DNA from: Chloroflexota bacterium
Lineage (GTDB): Bacteria > Chloroflexota > Anaerolineae > J036 > Brachytrichaceae
Direction of reading: 5' to 3'
Assembly: GCA_025354985.1 (NCBI GenBank)
Contig: JANXLU010000019.1
Location: 1-64,000, forward strand
DNA: 64,000 nt
Position 1 is the first letter of the stretch, and every line of letters begins with the position of its first letter. The position numbers and the translations under genes are program-made. The notes beneath the pieces are model-generated. The model saw only the letters and a program-made list of their open reading frames with translations. It was not told the DNA's origin and did not search any database. Below are positions 1 to 7,356 of this stretch, piece by piece.

Positions 1-205
1 TCGCGGGAGATCCTGAAGCCATTTTCGGACCGCCAACTATTTTTGGACCGGACGGTCGTGGTGCGGCCGTTGCGCCTGCAGCAGCCGGTGCATCCACGGG
101 TGTGCCTGGCGCGTCAACCGCCGATCCGTCGGCGACAGAAATCTTGGGTGCGGAGCCGGCCGCGAATTTTGGGCCGCTTCGAGGGGGAGTTACTTCATCA
201 GCCAT
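1..205 (-). CDS. Partial CDS, Pro/Ala/Gly-rich N-terminus, unknown product
   Basis: Reading the minus strand from ATG at 205 gives 68 codons with no stop before the left window edge, so the gene is truncated. The peptide begins MADEVTPPRSGPKFAAG and is dominated by Pro, Ala, Gly and Ser, with three GPK-type segments (SGPKF, SGPKI, GGPKM) that look like a flexible repetitive N-terminal tail ahead of a domain lying outside the window. A perfect TATAAT at 222-217 sits 11 bp upstream of the ATG with no obvious Shine-Dalgarno, which supports this start and suggests a very short 5' UTR. It is divergent from the peptidase gene on the right. I do not recognise the family; the codons look normal for a real gene. 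Confidence 0.5.
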   Translation of the reverse strand, partial: MADEVTPPRSGPKFAAGSAPKISVADGSAVDAPGTPVDAPAAAGATAAPRPSGPKIVGGPKMASGSPA

Positions 206-216
206 GAGATTTTTCG

Positions 217-222
217 ATTATA
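217..222 (-). promoter_or_regulatory. -10 box of the left-edge gene
   Basis: On the minus strand this is a consensus TATAAT hexamer placed 11 nt before the ATG at 205. No good -35 hexamer is visible at 16-18 bp, so the call rests on the -10 match and its position. Confidence 0.45.
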
Positions 223-371
223 CCGTTTAGATGCGGGACTTTAGCATCGGGCACAAGCGTCCCTTAGTGTGCTTTTGCAGCCCGTGATGATGATAATCCT
301 CACCTGTTTTTGTGAGCTGCCAGCGGGGGCGATCCAGCAGGTCTTTTGCCACGGGGATGATAATAAATGTC

Positions 372-2216
372 ATGATAGATTTTGCGACTTCCAGCGCGGC
401 CAATGTTTCCTGGGATTTGAGTGAGCTATTTGTCGCTCCAGATGATCCGCGGATTGAAGCCACACTCGACCGTTTAAACCTGGACGCGGACGAATTTGTG
501 CGTGCCTATCGCGCCAAATTCGCGGCGTCGCGCGGGCCATCCGCGACTGCATTGTGCGAAGCATTGCACCGATATGAGGCGCTTCAGGAAGTGTGTGCCC
601 GTCTTGGCTATTTTGCAAGTTTGAGCTATGCGGCGGACACGACCAGCGATCAAAACCGCCATTTGGCGCAGCATATTGAAGAGGCTCTGACCTCGGTAAG
701 GAATAAACTGCTGTTTTTCGACCTGGCCTGGCTGGCACTGCCCGACGTTTCTGCAACCCGGCTGATAAACAGCCCAAAGCTTGAAGCCTATAAGAACTAT
801 TTAAAGTGCGCACGGGATATGAAGCCGCACACGCTTTCAGAACCGGTTGAACAGGTGATCAATGACAAGGATTTGACGGGGCTGAACGCCTGGTCGAAAT
901 TGCATACAGAGTATCTGGCGGGTCTTAAATTTGAGGTGACACAGGGTGGCATCACGAAGTTGCTCAGCCAAAGCGAGATATTGGTGTTGATGAGGCACCC
1001 GGATCGTAGCGTACGCAAACATGCACATGAGGTGTTTTTTGGCACCATCAAGAAACACAGTCAGATTTTGACCTTTATCTACGACACGCGGTTTCAAGAT
1101 CACCTGGTAAACATGCGGCTGCGCCAATACACAAGCCCGATGCAGGAGCGACATATTGCCAACTCGGTGCAACCAGCCGCGGTTGACGCCATGATGCTGG
1201 CTGTTGAACGCAACATGCCGTTGGCGCATCGATATTTCAATTTGAAGGCACGGTTGCTTGGATTGCCAAAACTGGAAATTTATGACCAATACGCGCCTGT
1301 GTTGGAAATAAAGGAAAAAATCAGCTATACCGACGCGGGCGCGCGCATTATTCAGGCCATGCACAAGTTTTCGCCTGAATTTGCGAATATAACCCAGCAA
1401 TTTTTTGAACAAAGCTGGATTGATGCCGACCCGCGCCCGGGAAAACGGGGAGGCGCGTTCTGCGCCGGTGTCACGCCCAGTGTTCACCCGTTTATTCTGA
1501 TGAGCTACAACGATGACTTGCGGGACGTTATGACGCTGGCCCACGAACTGGGCCATGGTCTGCATGATCGGCTGGCCTCCGAACAAACCCTGCTCAATTA
1601 CTATCCGTCGCTGCCCATTGCCGAAACCGCATCCGTGTTTGCCGAGATGCTGACGTTTGAGGAGTTGCTGTCTGGAATGTCGAGCGATAAAAACCGGCTG
1701 GCGCTGCTATGCGCCAAAATAGAGGATAGTTTCGCCACGGTATTTCGACAGACCGTTCTCACGCGGTTTGAGCAGCTTGCCTATGCTGCGCGAGGGGAAG
1801 GTCGGCTGACCACAGAGCGGATATGCGACCTATGGCTGCATGCCAACGCACCCTATTACGGTGACAGTGTATCGATGACGCCAGGATATGAAGCGGGCTG
1901 GAGTTACATACCGCATCTTATTAATACACCCTTTTATTGCTATGCCTACTCGTTTGGTCAGCTGTTGGTTTTAGCGCTATATGGCATGTATCGGCGCGTG
2001 GGCGCTGAAACATTTGTGCCCAGGTATCGGGCGCTCCTGGCGGCAGGCGGCAGCAAAACACCCGCTGAAATTGTCGCCGGGATAGGCATGAATATTGACG
2101 ATCCCGACTTCTGGCAGGTGGGTTTTGATGAGCTGGCACGATTCGTGGGTGATGCTGAACGGCTGTCCGGCACCGTCACCGCTGCGGCAAGCCAACCAGA
2201 CGCCGCACATCCGTGA
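372..2216 (+). CDS. M3 family oligoendopeptidase (PepF-like)
   Basis: This is a zinc metallopeptidase of family M3B that degrades oligopeptides in the cytoplasm. The product is 614 aa, normal for oligoendopeptidase F. The zinc site HELGH lies at about residues 391-395, and the third ligand Glu at about 418 in AETASVFAE, the typical M3 spacing. The N-terminal helical domain (WDLSELF near residue 14) is also typical. The frame opens earlier, at 312 and 357, but ATG 372 gives the natural start of the family (MIDFATS), and a GATAAT hexamer at 359-364 would place a transcript start almost on it. The 3' end overlaps the convergent trpS gene by 41 bp. Substrates are unknown, so I give no symbol. Confidence 0.9.
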   Translation: MIDFATSSAANVSWDLSELFVAPDDPRIEATLDRLNLDADEFVRAYRAKFAASRGPSATALCEALHRYEALQEVCARLGYFASLSYAADTTSDQNRHLAQHIEEALTSVRNKLLFFDLAWLALPDVSATRLINSPKLEAYKNYLKCARDMKPHTLSEPVEQVINDKDLTGLNAWSKLHTEYLAGLKFEVTQGGITKLLSQSEILVLMRHPDRSVRKHAHEVFFGTIKKHSQILTFIYDTRFQDHLVNMRLRQYTSPMQERHIANSVQPAAVDAMMLAVERNMPLAHRYFNLKARLLGLPKLEIYDQYAPVLEIKEKISYTDAGARIIQAMHKFSPEFANITQQFFEQSWIDADPRPGKRGGAFCAGVTPSVHPFILMSYNDDLRDVMTLAHELGHGLHDRLASEQTLLNYYPSLPIAETASVFAEMLTFEELLSGMSSDKNRLALLCAKIEDSFATVFRQTVLTRFEQLAYAARGEGRLTTERICDLWLHANAPYYGDSVSMTPGYEAGWSYIPHLINTPFYCYAYSFGQLLVLALYGMYRRVGAETFVPRYRALLAAGGSKTPAEIVAGIGMNIDDPDFWQVGFDELARFVGDAERLSGTVTAAASQPDAAHP

Positions 2217-3198
2217 TGGTTTGCGCGGCCACTGTCCGGGCTTGATCCGCGGTTTCGTGCATCAGCTTGTGAATGGCATCCCGATCTGCTGCGATCTCGG
2301 CGCGCCGGGCACGAACTCCGCTTGACAGCGCAACCAGTGCATCGGCAACTGCGTCCTTTAACGGCGCATATTTTCTATCTCCTGAACGAAACTGATTTTC
2401 AAAGGTTGCCGCCGTGTCCCCCAGATCACATGCGCGCAGAAGCCCAAGCAGATTATGCACCCCGGGGCTCAGTTCGCCCTCGGGTGTTTCTCCTGAATCC
2501 GTAATTGCTGAACGCACCCGCGCACGAATAACCCTTTCCTCGCCAAAGAGCGGCACCACGTGTTTTTCACCCAGGCTCTTGCTCATTTTCTTGCCCGGAT
2601 CGGCCAAAGACAGCAACTTGGGCAGCTCGGTTGAAAGCACTTTTGGCTCGGGAAAGTAGTCCCGACCAAACTGTTTGTTAAACCGGCGGGCGATGACGCG
2701 TGAAAGTTCGAGGTGCTGCTCCTGGTCCCGGCCTACCGGCACATACGCGCCGTGATAAAGCAGGATATCGGCGGCTTGGAGAACTGGGTAGTTGAACAAG
2801 CCAGCAGATATGAACCCGCCTGACGTAGGATCGTCAACGGTTGCAGCCAACTGTTCGCTCTTTTCTTTGAACTGAATCTGCCGGGTAAGATCACCATAGC
2901 TTGCCACGCAGGAAAGTATCCAGTTCAGCTCGGCGTGTTGCGGCACCATGCTCTGAATAAATACGGTGCACCGCTTCGGGTCCAACCCGCATGCCAGCAG
3001 GCTGACAAACATTTCTTCGGTATTCTTTTGGAACACCGCCACGTCATAGGGCATGGTCATTGAATGCATATCCACAACGCAAAAAAAGCAGCGGTGCAAA
3101 TCCTGCAGGCGGACCCAATTTTTGACCGCGCCAAAGTAGTTGCCTACGTGCAGCTCGCCCGTGGGTTGTATGCCGCTAAAGACTGTTTTGTTATCCAT
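2176..3198 (-). CDS. trpS: Tryptophanyl-tRNA synthetase
   Basis: This class I aminoacyl-tRNA synthetase charges tRNA-Trp with tryptophan using ATP. The 340-aa length is typical of bacterial TrpRS. The HIGH-type signature is GELHVGNYFG near residue 15 after the usual FSGIQPTG segment, and KMSKS is intact at residues 204-208 (GKKMSKSLGE). The AAD(I)LLY segment of the tryptophan pocket is present. It starts 6 bp after the aroF stop on the same strand, so it is almost certainly cotranscribed with aroF and shares the upstream aromatic attenuator. Its 3' end overlaps the convergent peptidase gene by 41 bp. Confidence 0.96.
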   Translation of the reverse strand: MDNKTVFSGIQPTGELHVGNYFGAVKNWVRLQDLHRCFFCVVDMHSMTMPYDVAVFQKNTEEMFVSLLACGLDPKRCTVFIQSMVPQHAELNWILSCVASYGDLTRQIQFKEKSEQLAATVDDPTSGGFISAGLFNYPVLQAADILLYHGAYVPVGRDQEQHLELSRVIARRFNKQFGRDYFPEPKVLSTELPKLLSLADPGKKMSKSLGEKHVVPLFGEERVIRARVRSAITDSGETPEGELSPGVHNLLGLLRACDLGDTAATFENQFRSGDRKYAPLKDAVADALVALSSGVRARRAEIAADRDAIHKLMHETADQARTVAAQTITDVRRLVGLPQR

Positions 3199-3204
3199 GG
3201 GTGG

Positions 3205-4248
3205 TTAAACCGTTTTGTCCACTGCCTCGGCAATTCGGCGAACCTGCCGCACCAATTCGGCGAATTGGGTTGGGTCCAAGGATTGGGCGCCATCACTCAT
3301 GGCTTGGGTCGGGTCGGGATGCACCTCGATGATCAGACCATCCGCGCCAGCGGCCACCGCAGCCCGGGATGTTGCAAGGACATATTCGCTTTTGCCGGTT
3401 GCGTGCGAAGGATCAACCACAACCGGCAGGTGACTCAGGCTCTTTAGCACCGGAACCGCATTGATATCCAGCGTGTTTCGCGTGTATTTCTCAAATGTGC
3501 GAATTCCGCGTTCGCACAGGATGACGTTGTAATTGCCCTTTGCGAGAATATATTCCGCGGCCATTAGCAATTCCTCCATCGTTGCCGCCATGCCGCGCTT
3601 GAGCAACACCGGCTTCATGCTTTCACCGGCGGCGTTTAGCAAGGCGAAATTTTGCATGTTGCGAGCGCCGATTTGCAGCACATCGGCATACTCACACACC
3701 ATTGGAACCAAACCCGGCTCCATTACCTCGGTCACAATTGCCAAACCAGTCAGCTCGCGCGCCTCGGCCAGCCACTTCAAGCCAAGCTCGCCGTGACCCT
3801 GAAAGGAATAAGGAGATGAACGCGGCTTATACGCACCGCCGCGCAGTGCCATCGCACCAGCTTCTTTTACTGCGAATGCACTCTCTATGATTTGCTCGCG
3901 GCTTTCCACGCTGCACGGTCCAGCGATGATTCCTACATGGCCGTTGCCGCCGATGGTCAGTGTCTTGGGCCCCAGGTCGTTTCTTGCTGCTGCAAAGGTG
4001 ACGGCGCTATCGTTTTTGCGAAAATCCCGGCTGGCCAGCTTGAACGGCTTCAGGATATTCATTGTGCTTTCAACACCGGGTAGCGAATCAAACAAGGTCG
4101 GATCGAACGGGCGCTCGTCACCGACAACGGCAATGACCGTTCGCTCCTCACCAATAATGGGGTGGGGCGTAAGCTTTACCTGCTCGATTCGCTTGATGAC
4201 TCCGGCTATTTGTACTTGTGTTGCTCCTGCTTTCATCGTGATTACCAT
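3205..4248 (-). CDS. aroF: 3-deoxy-7-phosphoheptulonate (DAHP) synthase, FXD-domain type
   Basis: It condenses phosphoenolpyruvate and erythrose 4-phosphate to DAHP, the first committed step of the shikimate pathway. The product is 347 aa. An N-terminal ferredoxin-like (FXD, ACT-like) domain of about 70 residues begins [10 protein letters not shown] and precedes the catalytic barrel, which shows [35 protein letters not shown] and VDPSHATG. In characterised enzymes of this architecture the N-terminal domain binds aromatic amino acids for feedback inhibition; that is family knowledge, not shown here. The frame extends to 4290, but ATG 4248 is preceded by AGGAG at the right distance and matches the family N-terminus. 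It is first in an operon with trpS and lies behind a leader peptide and terminator. Confidence 0.95.
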   Translation of the reverse strand: MVITMKAGATQVQIAGVIKRIEQVKLTPHPIIGEERTVIAVVGDERPFDPTLFDSLPGVESTMNILKPFKLASRDFRKNDSAVTFAAARNDLGPKTLTIGGNGHVGIIAGPCSVESREQIIESAFAVKEAGAMALRGGAYKPRSSPYSFQGHGELGLKWLAEARELTGLAIVTEVMEPGLVPMVCEYADVLQIGARNMQNFALLNAAGESMKPVLLKRGMAATMEELLMAAEYILAKGNYNVILCERGIRTFEKYTRNTLDINAVPVLKSLSHLPVVVDPSHATGKSEYVLATSRAAVAAGADGLIIEVHPDPTQAMSDGAQSLDPTQFAELVRQVRRIAEAVDKTV

Positions 4249-4287
4249 GTGATGTAGTCTCCTGCCATTTACGTTTATCCTGAAAAA

Positions 4288-4321
4288 CAAAAAAAGGCGC
4301 AGAGCTTACAACTCTGCGCCT
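4288..4321 (-). terminator. Attenuator terminator in the aroF leader
   Basis: On the minus strand a perfect 10-bp stem (arms 4321-4312 and 4304-4295, AGGCGCAGAG with CTCTGCGCCT) closes a 7-nt loop and is followed directly by a run of T residues. It lies after the leader ORF and 47 nt before the aroF start codon, inside the transcription unit, so it is better read as a regulated attenuator than as the end of another gene. A candidate antiterminator pairs GCAGAG of the upstream arm with CTCgTGC at 4369-4363 (6 pairs, one bulge); I could not fold it. Confidence 0.85.
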
Positions 4322-4345
4322 GTGTTGGCTTTCCATCTACTACTT

Positions 4346-4435
4346 TTAGATTGCCACACGCTGCACGAGTGCAAGCCCTTTAGCCTTGCTAAAGTAGCCA
4401 TACCAAAAGTAATAGCTAAAGTTTGCCCGTTGCAT
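4346..4435 (-). CDS. Aromatic-rich leader peptide of the aroF-trpS operon
   Basis: This 29-codon ORF runs from ATG 4435 to TAA 4346. Residues 5-15 read NFSYYFWYGYF, three Phe, four Tyr and one Trp in eleven residues, followed by a Lys/Ala/Leu/Val tail. Such a run of codons for the pathway's end products is the hallmark of ribosome-mediated attenuation. It begins only about 5 nt after the predicted transcription start, so translation is probably leaderless; there is no Shine-Dalgarno. A 7-bp hairpin (4394-4388 with 4384-4378) follows the aromatic run and the terminator begins 24 nt after the stop. It is too short to be found by ordinary ORF calling. I infer that starvation for charged Phe, Tyr or Trp tRNA stalls the ribosome here and permits read-through into aroF. 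Confidence 0.85.
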   Translation of the reverse strand: MQRANFSYYFWYGYFSKAKGLALVQRVAI

Positions 4436-4447
4436 GTGACGGTCAGA

Positions 4448-4476
4448 ATCTTATCTGCTATCGGCAAATTTGTCAA
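4448..4476 (-). promoter_or_regulatory. Promoter of the aroF-trpS operon
   Basis: On the minus strand a perfect -35 TTGACA (4476-4471) is separated by exactly 17 bp from a -10 TAAGAT (4453-4448). The expected start is about 4441-4440, only a few nucleotides before the leader ATG at 4435. Confidence 0.8.
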
Positions 4477-4556
4477 GGAGCCCAGAGCAAACCAACAAAT
4501 AAAAATTGTCTCAGCATGCTGTTAGGCGTGGAACTTACAATTTCGCCGCTCGCGCA

Positions 4557-4583
4557 ACCAAACACCTCCTAGCGATGTTTGGT
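4557..4583. promoter_or_regulatory. Inverted repeat upstream of the metal ABC transporter
   Basis: A perfect 8-bp inverted repeat, ACCAAACA at 4557-4564 and TGTTTGGT at 4576-4583, is separated by 11 bp. It lies between the divergent aroF promoter and the transporter ATPase gene. Its position suits an operator for a metalloregulator of the Fur/Zur/MntR kind, but no regulator gene is adjacent and I cannot assign it. The alternative is a short RNA hairpin in the 5' UTR. Confidence 0.45.
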
Positions 4584-4587
4584 GCGA

Positions 4588-4629
4588 GTTGTGCAATACC
4601 CACCATATGTTGTGCAATACCCACCATAT
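4588..4629 (+). repeat. Perfect 21-bp tandem duplication before the ABC ATPase start
   Basis: Two identical 21-bp units (4588-4608 and 4609-4629, beginning GTTGTGCAATACCC) abut each other and end one base before the ATG at 4631. Because 21 is a multiple of three, the units are also an in-frame duplication of the codons for CNTHH if translation starts at TTG 4589, giving a Cys/His-rich N-terminal extension. They may instead be a duplicated operator or a recent replication slip. Confidence 0.85.
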
Positions 4630-4630
4630 T

Positions 4631-5461
4631 ATGAAGGCGCTAATCGAGTTAAGAAATGTGACGTTCGGCTATGGTCGCATGCCGGTTCTTGAGAACATTA
4701 ATGTGCATTTGCATGCCGGACAGTTTGCCGCGCTCGTCGGGCCGAGTGGCGCGGGTAAGAGCACGTTCTTGCGTCTGGTGTTGGGCACGTTGCAACCAAC
4801 CCGGGGAGAGGTGGAACAGTGCGCGGAGGTTCTCGGCGATCACTGCAATCGTGACGCACAAATCGGCTACATTCCACAGCTTGAAACGGTGGATTGGAAT
4901 TTCCCGGTAACAGTGGATCAAGCTGTGTTGATGGGTCTTACGCGCAAAAGCGCCTGGGTACCCTGGCATTCGGCCGCGGACAAGGTTAAGCTGGGCCAAA
5001 TATTGGCACGGCTGGAAATTGATACCCTCGCGAAACGGCACATCCGGGATTTGAGCGGTGGGCAGCAACAGCGCGTTTTCCTTGCGCGCGCGTTGATTGC
5101 GGAGCCGGATATTCTTGTATTGGATGAACCAACCAGTGGTGTTGACGTCCGGACGGCGCAAAATGTGATGCATCTGTTGGCTGATCTAAACACCGCCGGC
5201 ATGACCGTCCTGTTGACCACGCATGATCTCAACCTGGCCGCGGCACATGTGCCGTGGGTGATTTGTCTTAACAGGAAGGTCATTGCGCAGGGCACGCCCG
5301 ACGATGTGTTTAACGAGGCGACGCTTAATGCGACTTATAACGGAGACATGCTGGTGCTTCGACAGAACGGCATGCTCCTGATACAAGAGCGGATGCATGG
5401 TCACTCCTGGAGAGAGACCGCGCCGAATGCAGTGCTCGGGCACGAATTGGTTTCAGAATAA
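4631..5461 (+). CDS. Metal (Zn/Mn-type) ABC transporter ATP-binding protein
   Basis: This is the cytoplasmic ATPase of an ABC-3 family metal importer (ZnuC/MntB-like). From ATG 4631 it has 276 aa. It carries Walker A GPSGAGKST near residue 37, a Q-loop, the signature LSGGQQQR near residue 140, Walker B ILVLDEPTSGVD and the switch His in TTHDLN. The frame stays open upstream to TTG 4589, which would add 14 residues with two CNTHH units; I prefer ATG 4631 because the conserved ABC N-terminus (IELRNVTFGYG) starts right there, but no start has a clear Shine-Dalgarno. The permease follows 54 bp downstream. No periplasmic-type binding-protein gene is next to it, so the metal cannot be named. Confidence 0.92.
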   Translation: MKALIELRNVTFGYGRMPVLENINVHLHAGQFAALVGPSGAGKSTFLRLVLGTLQPTRGEVEQCAEVLGDHCNRDAQIGYIPQLETVDWNFPVTVDQAVLMGLTRKSAWVPWHSAADKVKLGQILARLEIDTLAKRHIRDLSGGQQQRVFLARALIAEPDILVLDEPTSGVDVRTAQNVMHLLADLNTAGMTVLLTTHDLNLAAAHVPWVICLNRKVIAQGTPDDVFNEATLNATYNGDMLVLRQNGMLLIQERMHGHSWRETAPNAVLGHELVSE

Positions 5462-5515
5462 CCGCATCATTAGATAGCAGTGGGCCTGCGTCGTGCTTAA
5501 CAAAATCATCAAAAC

Positions 5516-6352
5516 ATGCTCGAACCCTTTCAATACTCATTTTTTGTAAATGGCAGCATTGCTGCTGTCGTGGTCGGGGCGCTATGCGGCTTAATAGGTG
5601 TTTATGTGGTCCTGCGCGGCATGAGCTATATCGGTCACGGTCTCAGCCACGCTATTTTTGGCGGGGCCGTCGTGAGTTACGTCATGGCTTGGAACTTTTA
5701 TCTCGGCGCCGGGCTCTGGGGTTTTTTGGCGGCCCTACTTATTAATCAGACTGCGCGTCGGGCCCGGATTGGCGCCGACGCCGCGATAGGGGTGGTCACA
5801 ACCGCCAGCTTTGCAATCGGGATTGCATTAATCAGCAAATTTCGCAAATTTTCGCGAAATTTTGATGCGGCACTGTTTGGCAACATTCTCGGGGTCGACA
5901 CGGTCGACGTGCTTGTGATCTCGGGTATTGCCATTTTGATTATGATTGTCGTTTTCGTGGCGTATAAGCGGTTGTTGTTTACCGCGTTTGACAGCGATGT
6001 GGCGCGGGTGTACGGCGTGCGTACAGAATGGGTGGAGGTGTTGTTTGCGCTTGCACTTGCCGCAACGCTGATCGCCTCGATGCAGATTCTGGGCGTGACC
6101 CTTATCGCCGCCGCGCTGGTGGTGCCGGCTATAACCGCACGACTGTTAACCGACAGTTTTAATCGGATGGTTGCCTATTCCATGATGATAGGCGCTTTAA
6201 CTGGTCTGGCTGGCATGTATGTCAGCTTTTACGCGGATGTTGCCAGCGGGGCCACGATCGTTTTGATTCAGGCATTTTGCTTTGTGGTTGCCCTGACCAT
6301 CGGGGCGGTGCGCCGAAGTAACGAGCGGCGGCTCGCCCATACCCACGTCTAG
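5516..6352 (+). CDS. Metal ABC transporter permease (ABC-3 family)
   Basis: This is the membrane channel partner of the preceding ATPase. The 278-aa protein shows about eight hydrophobic segments and the ABC-3 features GLIGVYVVLRGMSYIGHGLSHAIFGG split over the first two helices, and VTLIAAALVVPAITARLL late in the protein, as in ZnuB and MntC. Zinc and manganese permeases cannot be told apart by eye. The pair probably forms an operon with the ATPase. The third component, a metal-binding lipoprotein, is missing on both sides and must be encoded elsewhere if the system works. Confidence 0.92.
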   Translation: MLEPFQYSFFVNGSIAAVVVGALCGLIGVYVVLRGMSYIGHGLSHAIFGGAVVSYVMAWNFYLGAGLWGFLAALLINQTARRARIGADAAIGVVTTASFAIGIALISKFRKFSRNFDAALFGNILGVDTVDVLVISGIAILIMIVVFVAYKRLLFTAFDSDVARVYGVRTEWVEVLFALALAATLIASMQILGVTLIAAALVVPAITARLLTDSFNRMVAYSMMIGALTGLAGMYVSFYADVASGATIVLIQAFCFVVALTIGAVRRSNERRLAHTHV

Positions 6353-6504
6353 TCCAGTTTAGGCCGTGCCACAAAAATCTAGTGACTGACGACCCAGTCA
6401 CGATCAATCACAGAATTCCGTGCCCGGGCGGGTGCGAATGCTCTGGACCATCGCATTTGGATGCCTGAAAGATTCCTGTCTTTCCATGCTGCGAGAATAC
6501 CATT

Positions 6505-7353
6505 ATGGAAAATTTTAGCGGGAAGACCGCGGTCATTACGGGAGGCGCAAGCGGCATCGGTCTGGCGCTTGCGCACCGGTGCATTGTTGAGGGCATGCAG
6601 GTGGTGATTGCCGACGTGAATCAAACTGATTTGGAGCGTGCCACCGATGACTTGCAAAAACGTGGTGGCGCCGTGTTTGGCGTGCACACGGATGTATCCA
6701 AACAGGCGTCGGTCGAGGTCCTGTTGCAAGCCGCGGTGGCAAGGTTCGGCCCCATTCACCTGTTGTGCAACAATGCCGGTGTCGCGGCCGGTCGCAATGC
6801 GTGGGACACCGCAGTCGCAGACTGGGAATGGACACTTGGCGTTAATCTTTGGGGGGTGATTTTCGGGTTGAATTTATTCGTGCCGCACATGCTCGGCCAC
6901 GGTGAACCCAGCCACGTCGTCAACACTGCGTCGATTGCCGGCCTCATCACGCCCGTCAGCATGACGCCGTACGCGGTATCCAAGCATGCCGTGGTCGCGC
7001 TAACGGAATCGCTCCACCAACGACTGGTGGCGCGCAATGCCCCGATTCGGGCACATGTGCTGTGCCCTGGATTTGCAAAGACTCAAATCTACAATTCCGA
7101 GCGAAATCGACCGGGAGCCGTGGCGGATATTTCAGCAAATCCCGCCACGGCTGGGGCTTCAGATAAGGCCCGCAGGCGAATCCAGGATAGTGTTGAATCA
7201 GGCATTGAGGCAAGCGAGGTGGCCGATGCAGTGTTCGCTGGTCTTCAAGACAACCGCTTCTACATCCTCACCCATCCGGAAATGAATGAACTAATTGAAC
7301 TTCGGCATGCGTCAATCATGCGAGATGCGCAAGCGTTGGGTTCCAGCCGGTAG
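6505..7353 (+). CDS. Short-chain dehydrogenase/reductase
   Basis: A classical SDR of 282 aa. It has the Rossmann motif TGGASGIG near residue 12, NNAG near residue 89, and the catalytic pair as YAVSK near residue 158. An acidic residue after the second strand (ADVN) would favour NAD over NADP. The C-terminal extension of about 80 residues suits the SDR group that acts on larger or lipophilic substrates, but the substrate cannot be read from the sequence. ATG 6505 is the only sensible start; GAGAAT at 6493-6498 could be a -10 placing the transcript start on it. It converges on lspA with 3 bp between stop codons. Confidence 0.85.
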   Translation: MENFSGKTAVITGGASGIGLALAHRCIVEGMQVVIADVNQTDLERATDDLQKRGGAVFGVHTDVSKQASVEVLLQAAVARFGPIHLLCNNAGVAAGRNAWDTAVADWEWTLGVNLWGVIFGLNLFVPHMLGHGEPSHVVNTASIAGLITPVSMTPYAVSKHAVVALTESLHQRLVARNAPIRAHVLCPGFAKTQIYNSERNRPGAVADISANPATAGASDKARRRIQDSVESGIEASEVADAVFAGLQDNRFYILTHPEMNELIELRHASIMRDAQALGSSR

Positions 7354-7356
7354 GTG

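Noticed and set aside
837-1586. 249-codon ORF antisense to the peptidase gene
   Set aside because: It covers the conserved M3 catalytic region in reverse, contains no recognisable domain and is most likely a shadow.
4148-4336. ORF on the minus strand running through the aroF terminator and into aroF
   Set aside because: It continues in the wrong frame over the strongly conserved aroF start and lacks any start signal. The aromatic leader in another frame is the better candidate.
4588-4629. CRISPR-like repeat
   Set aside because: Two adjacent copies without spacers and no cas genes; it is a simple tandem duplication.
6382-6401. GTGACTG/CAGTCAC hairpin after the metal permease gene as terminator
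   Set aside because: The stem is only 7 bp with no T-run after it, so I could not support termination.
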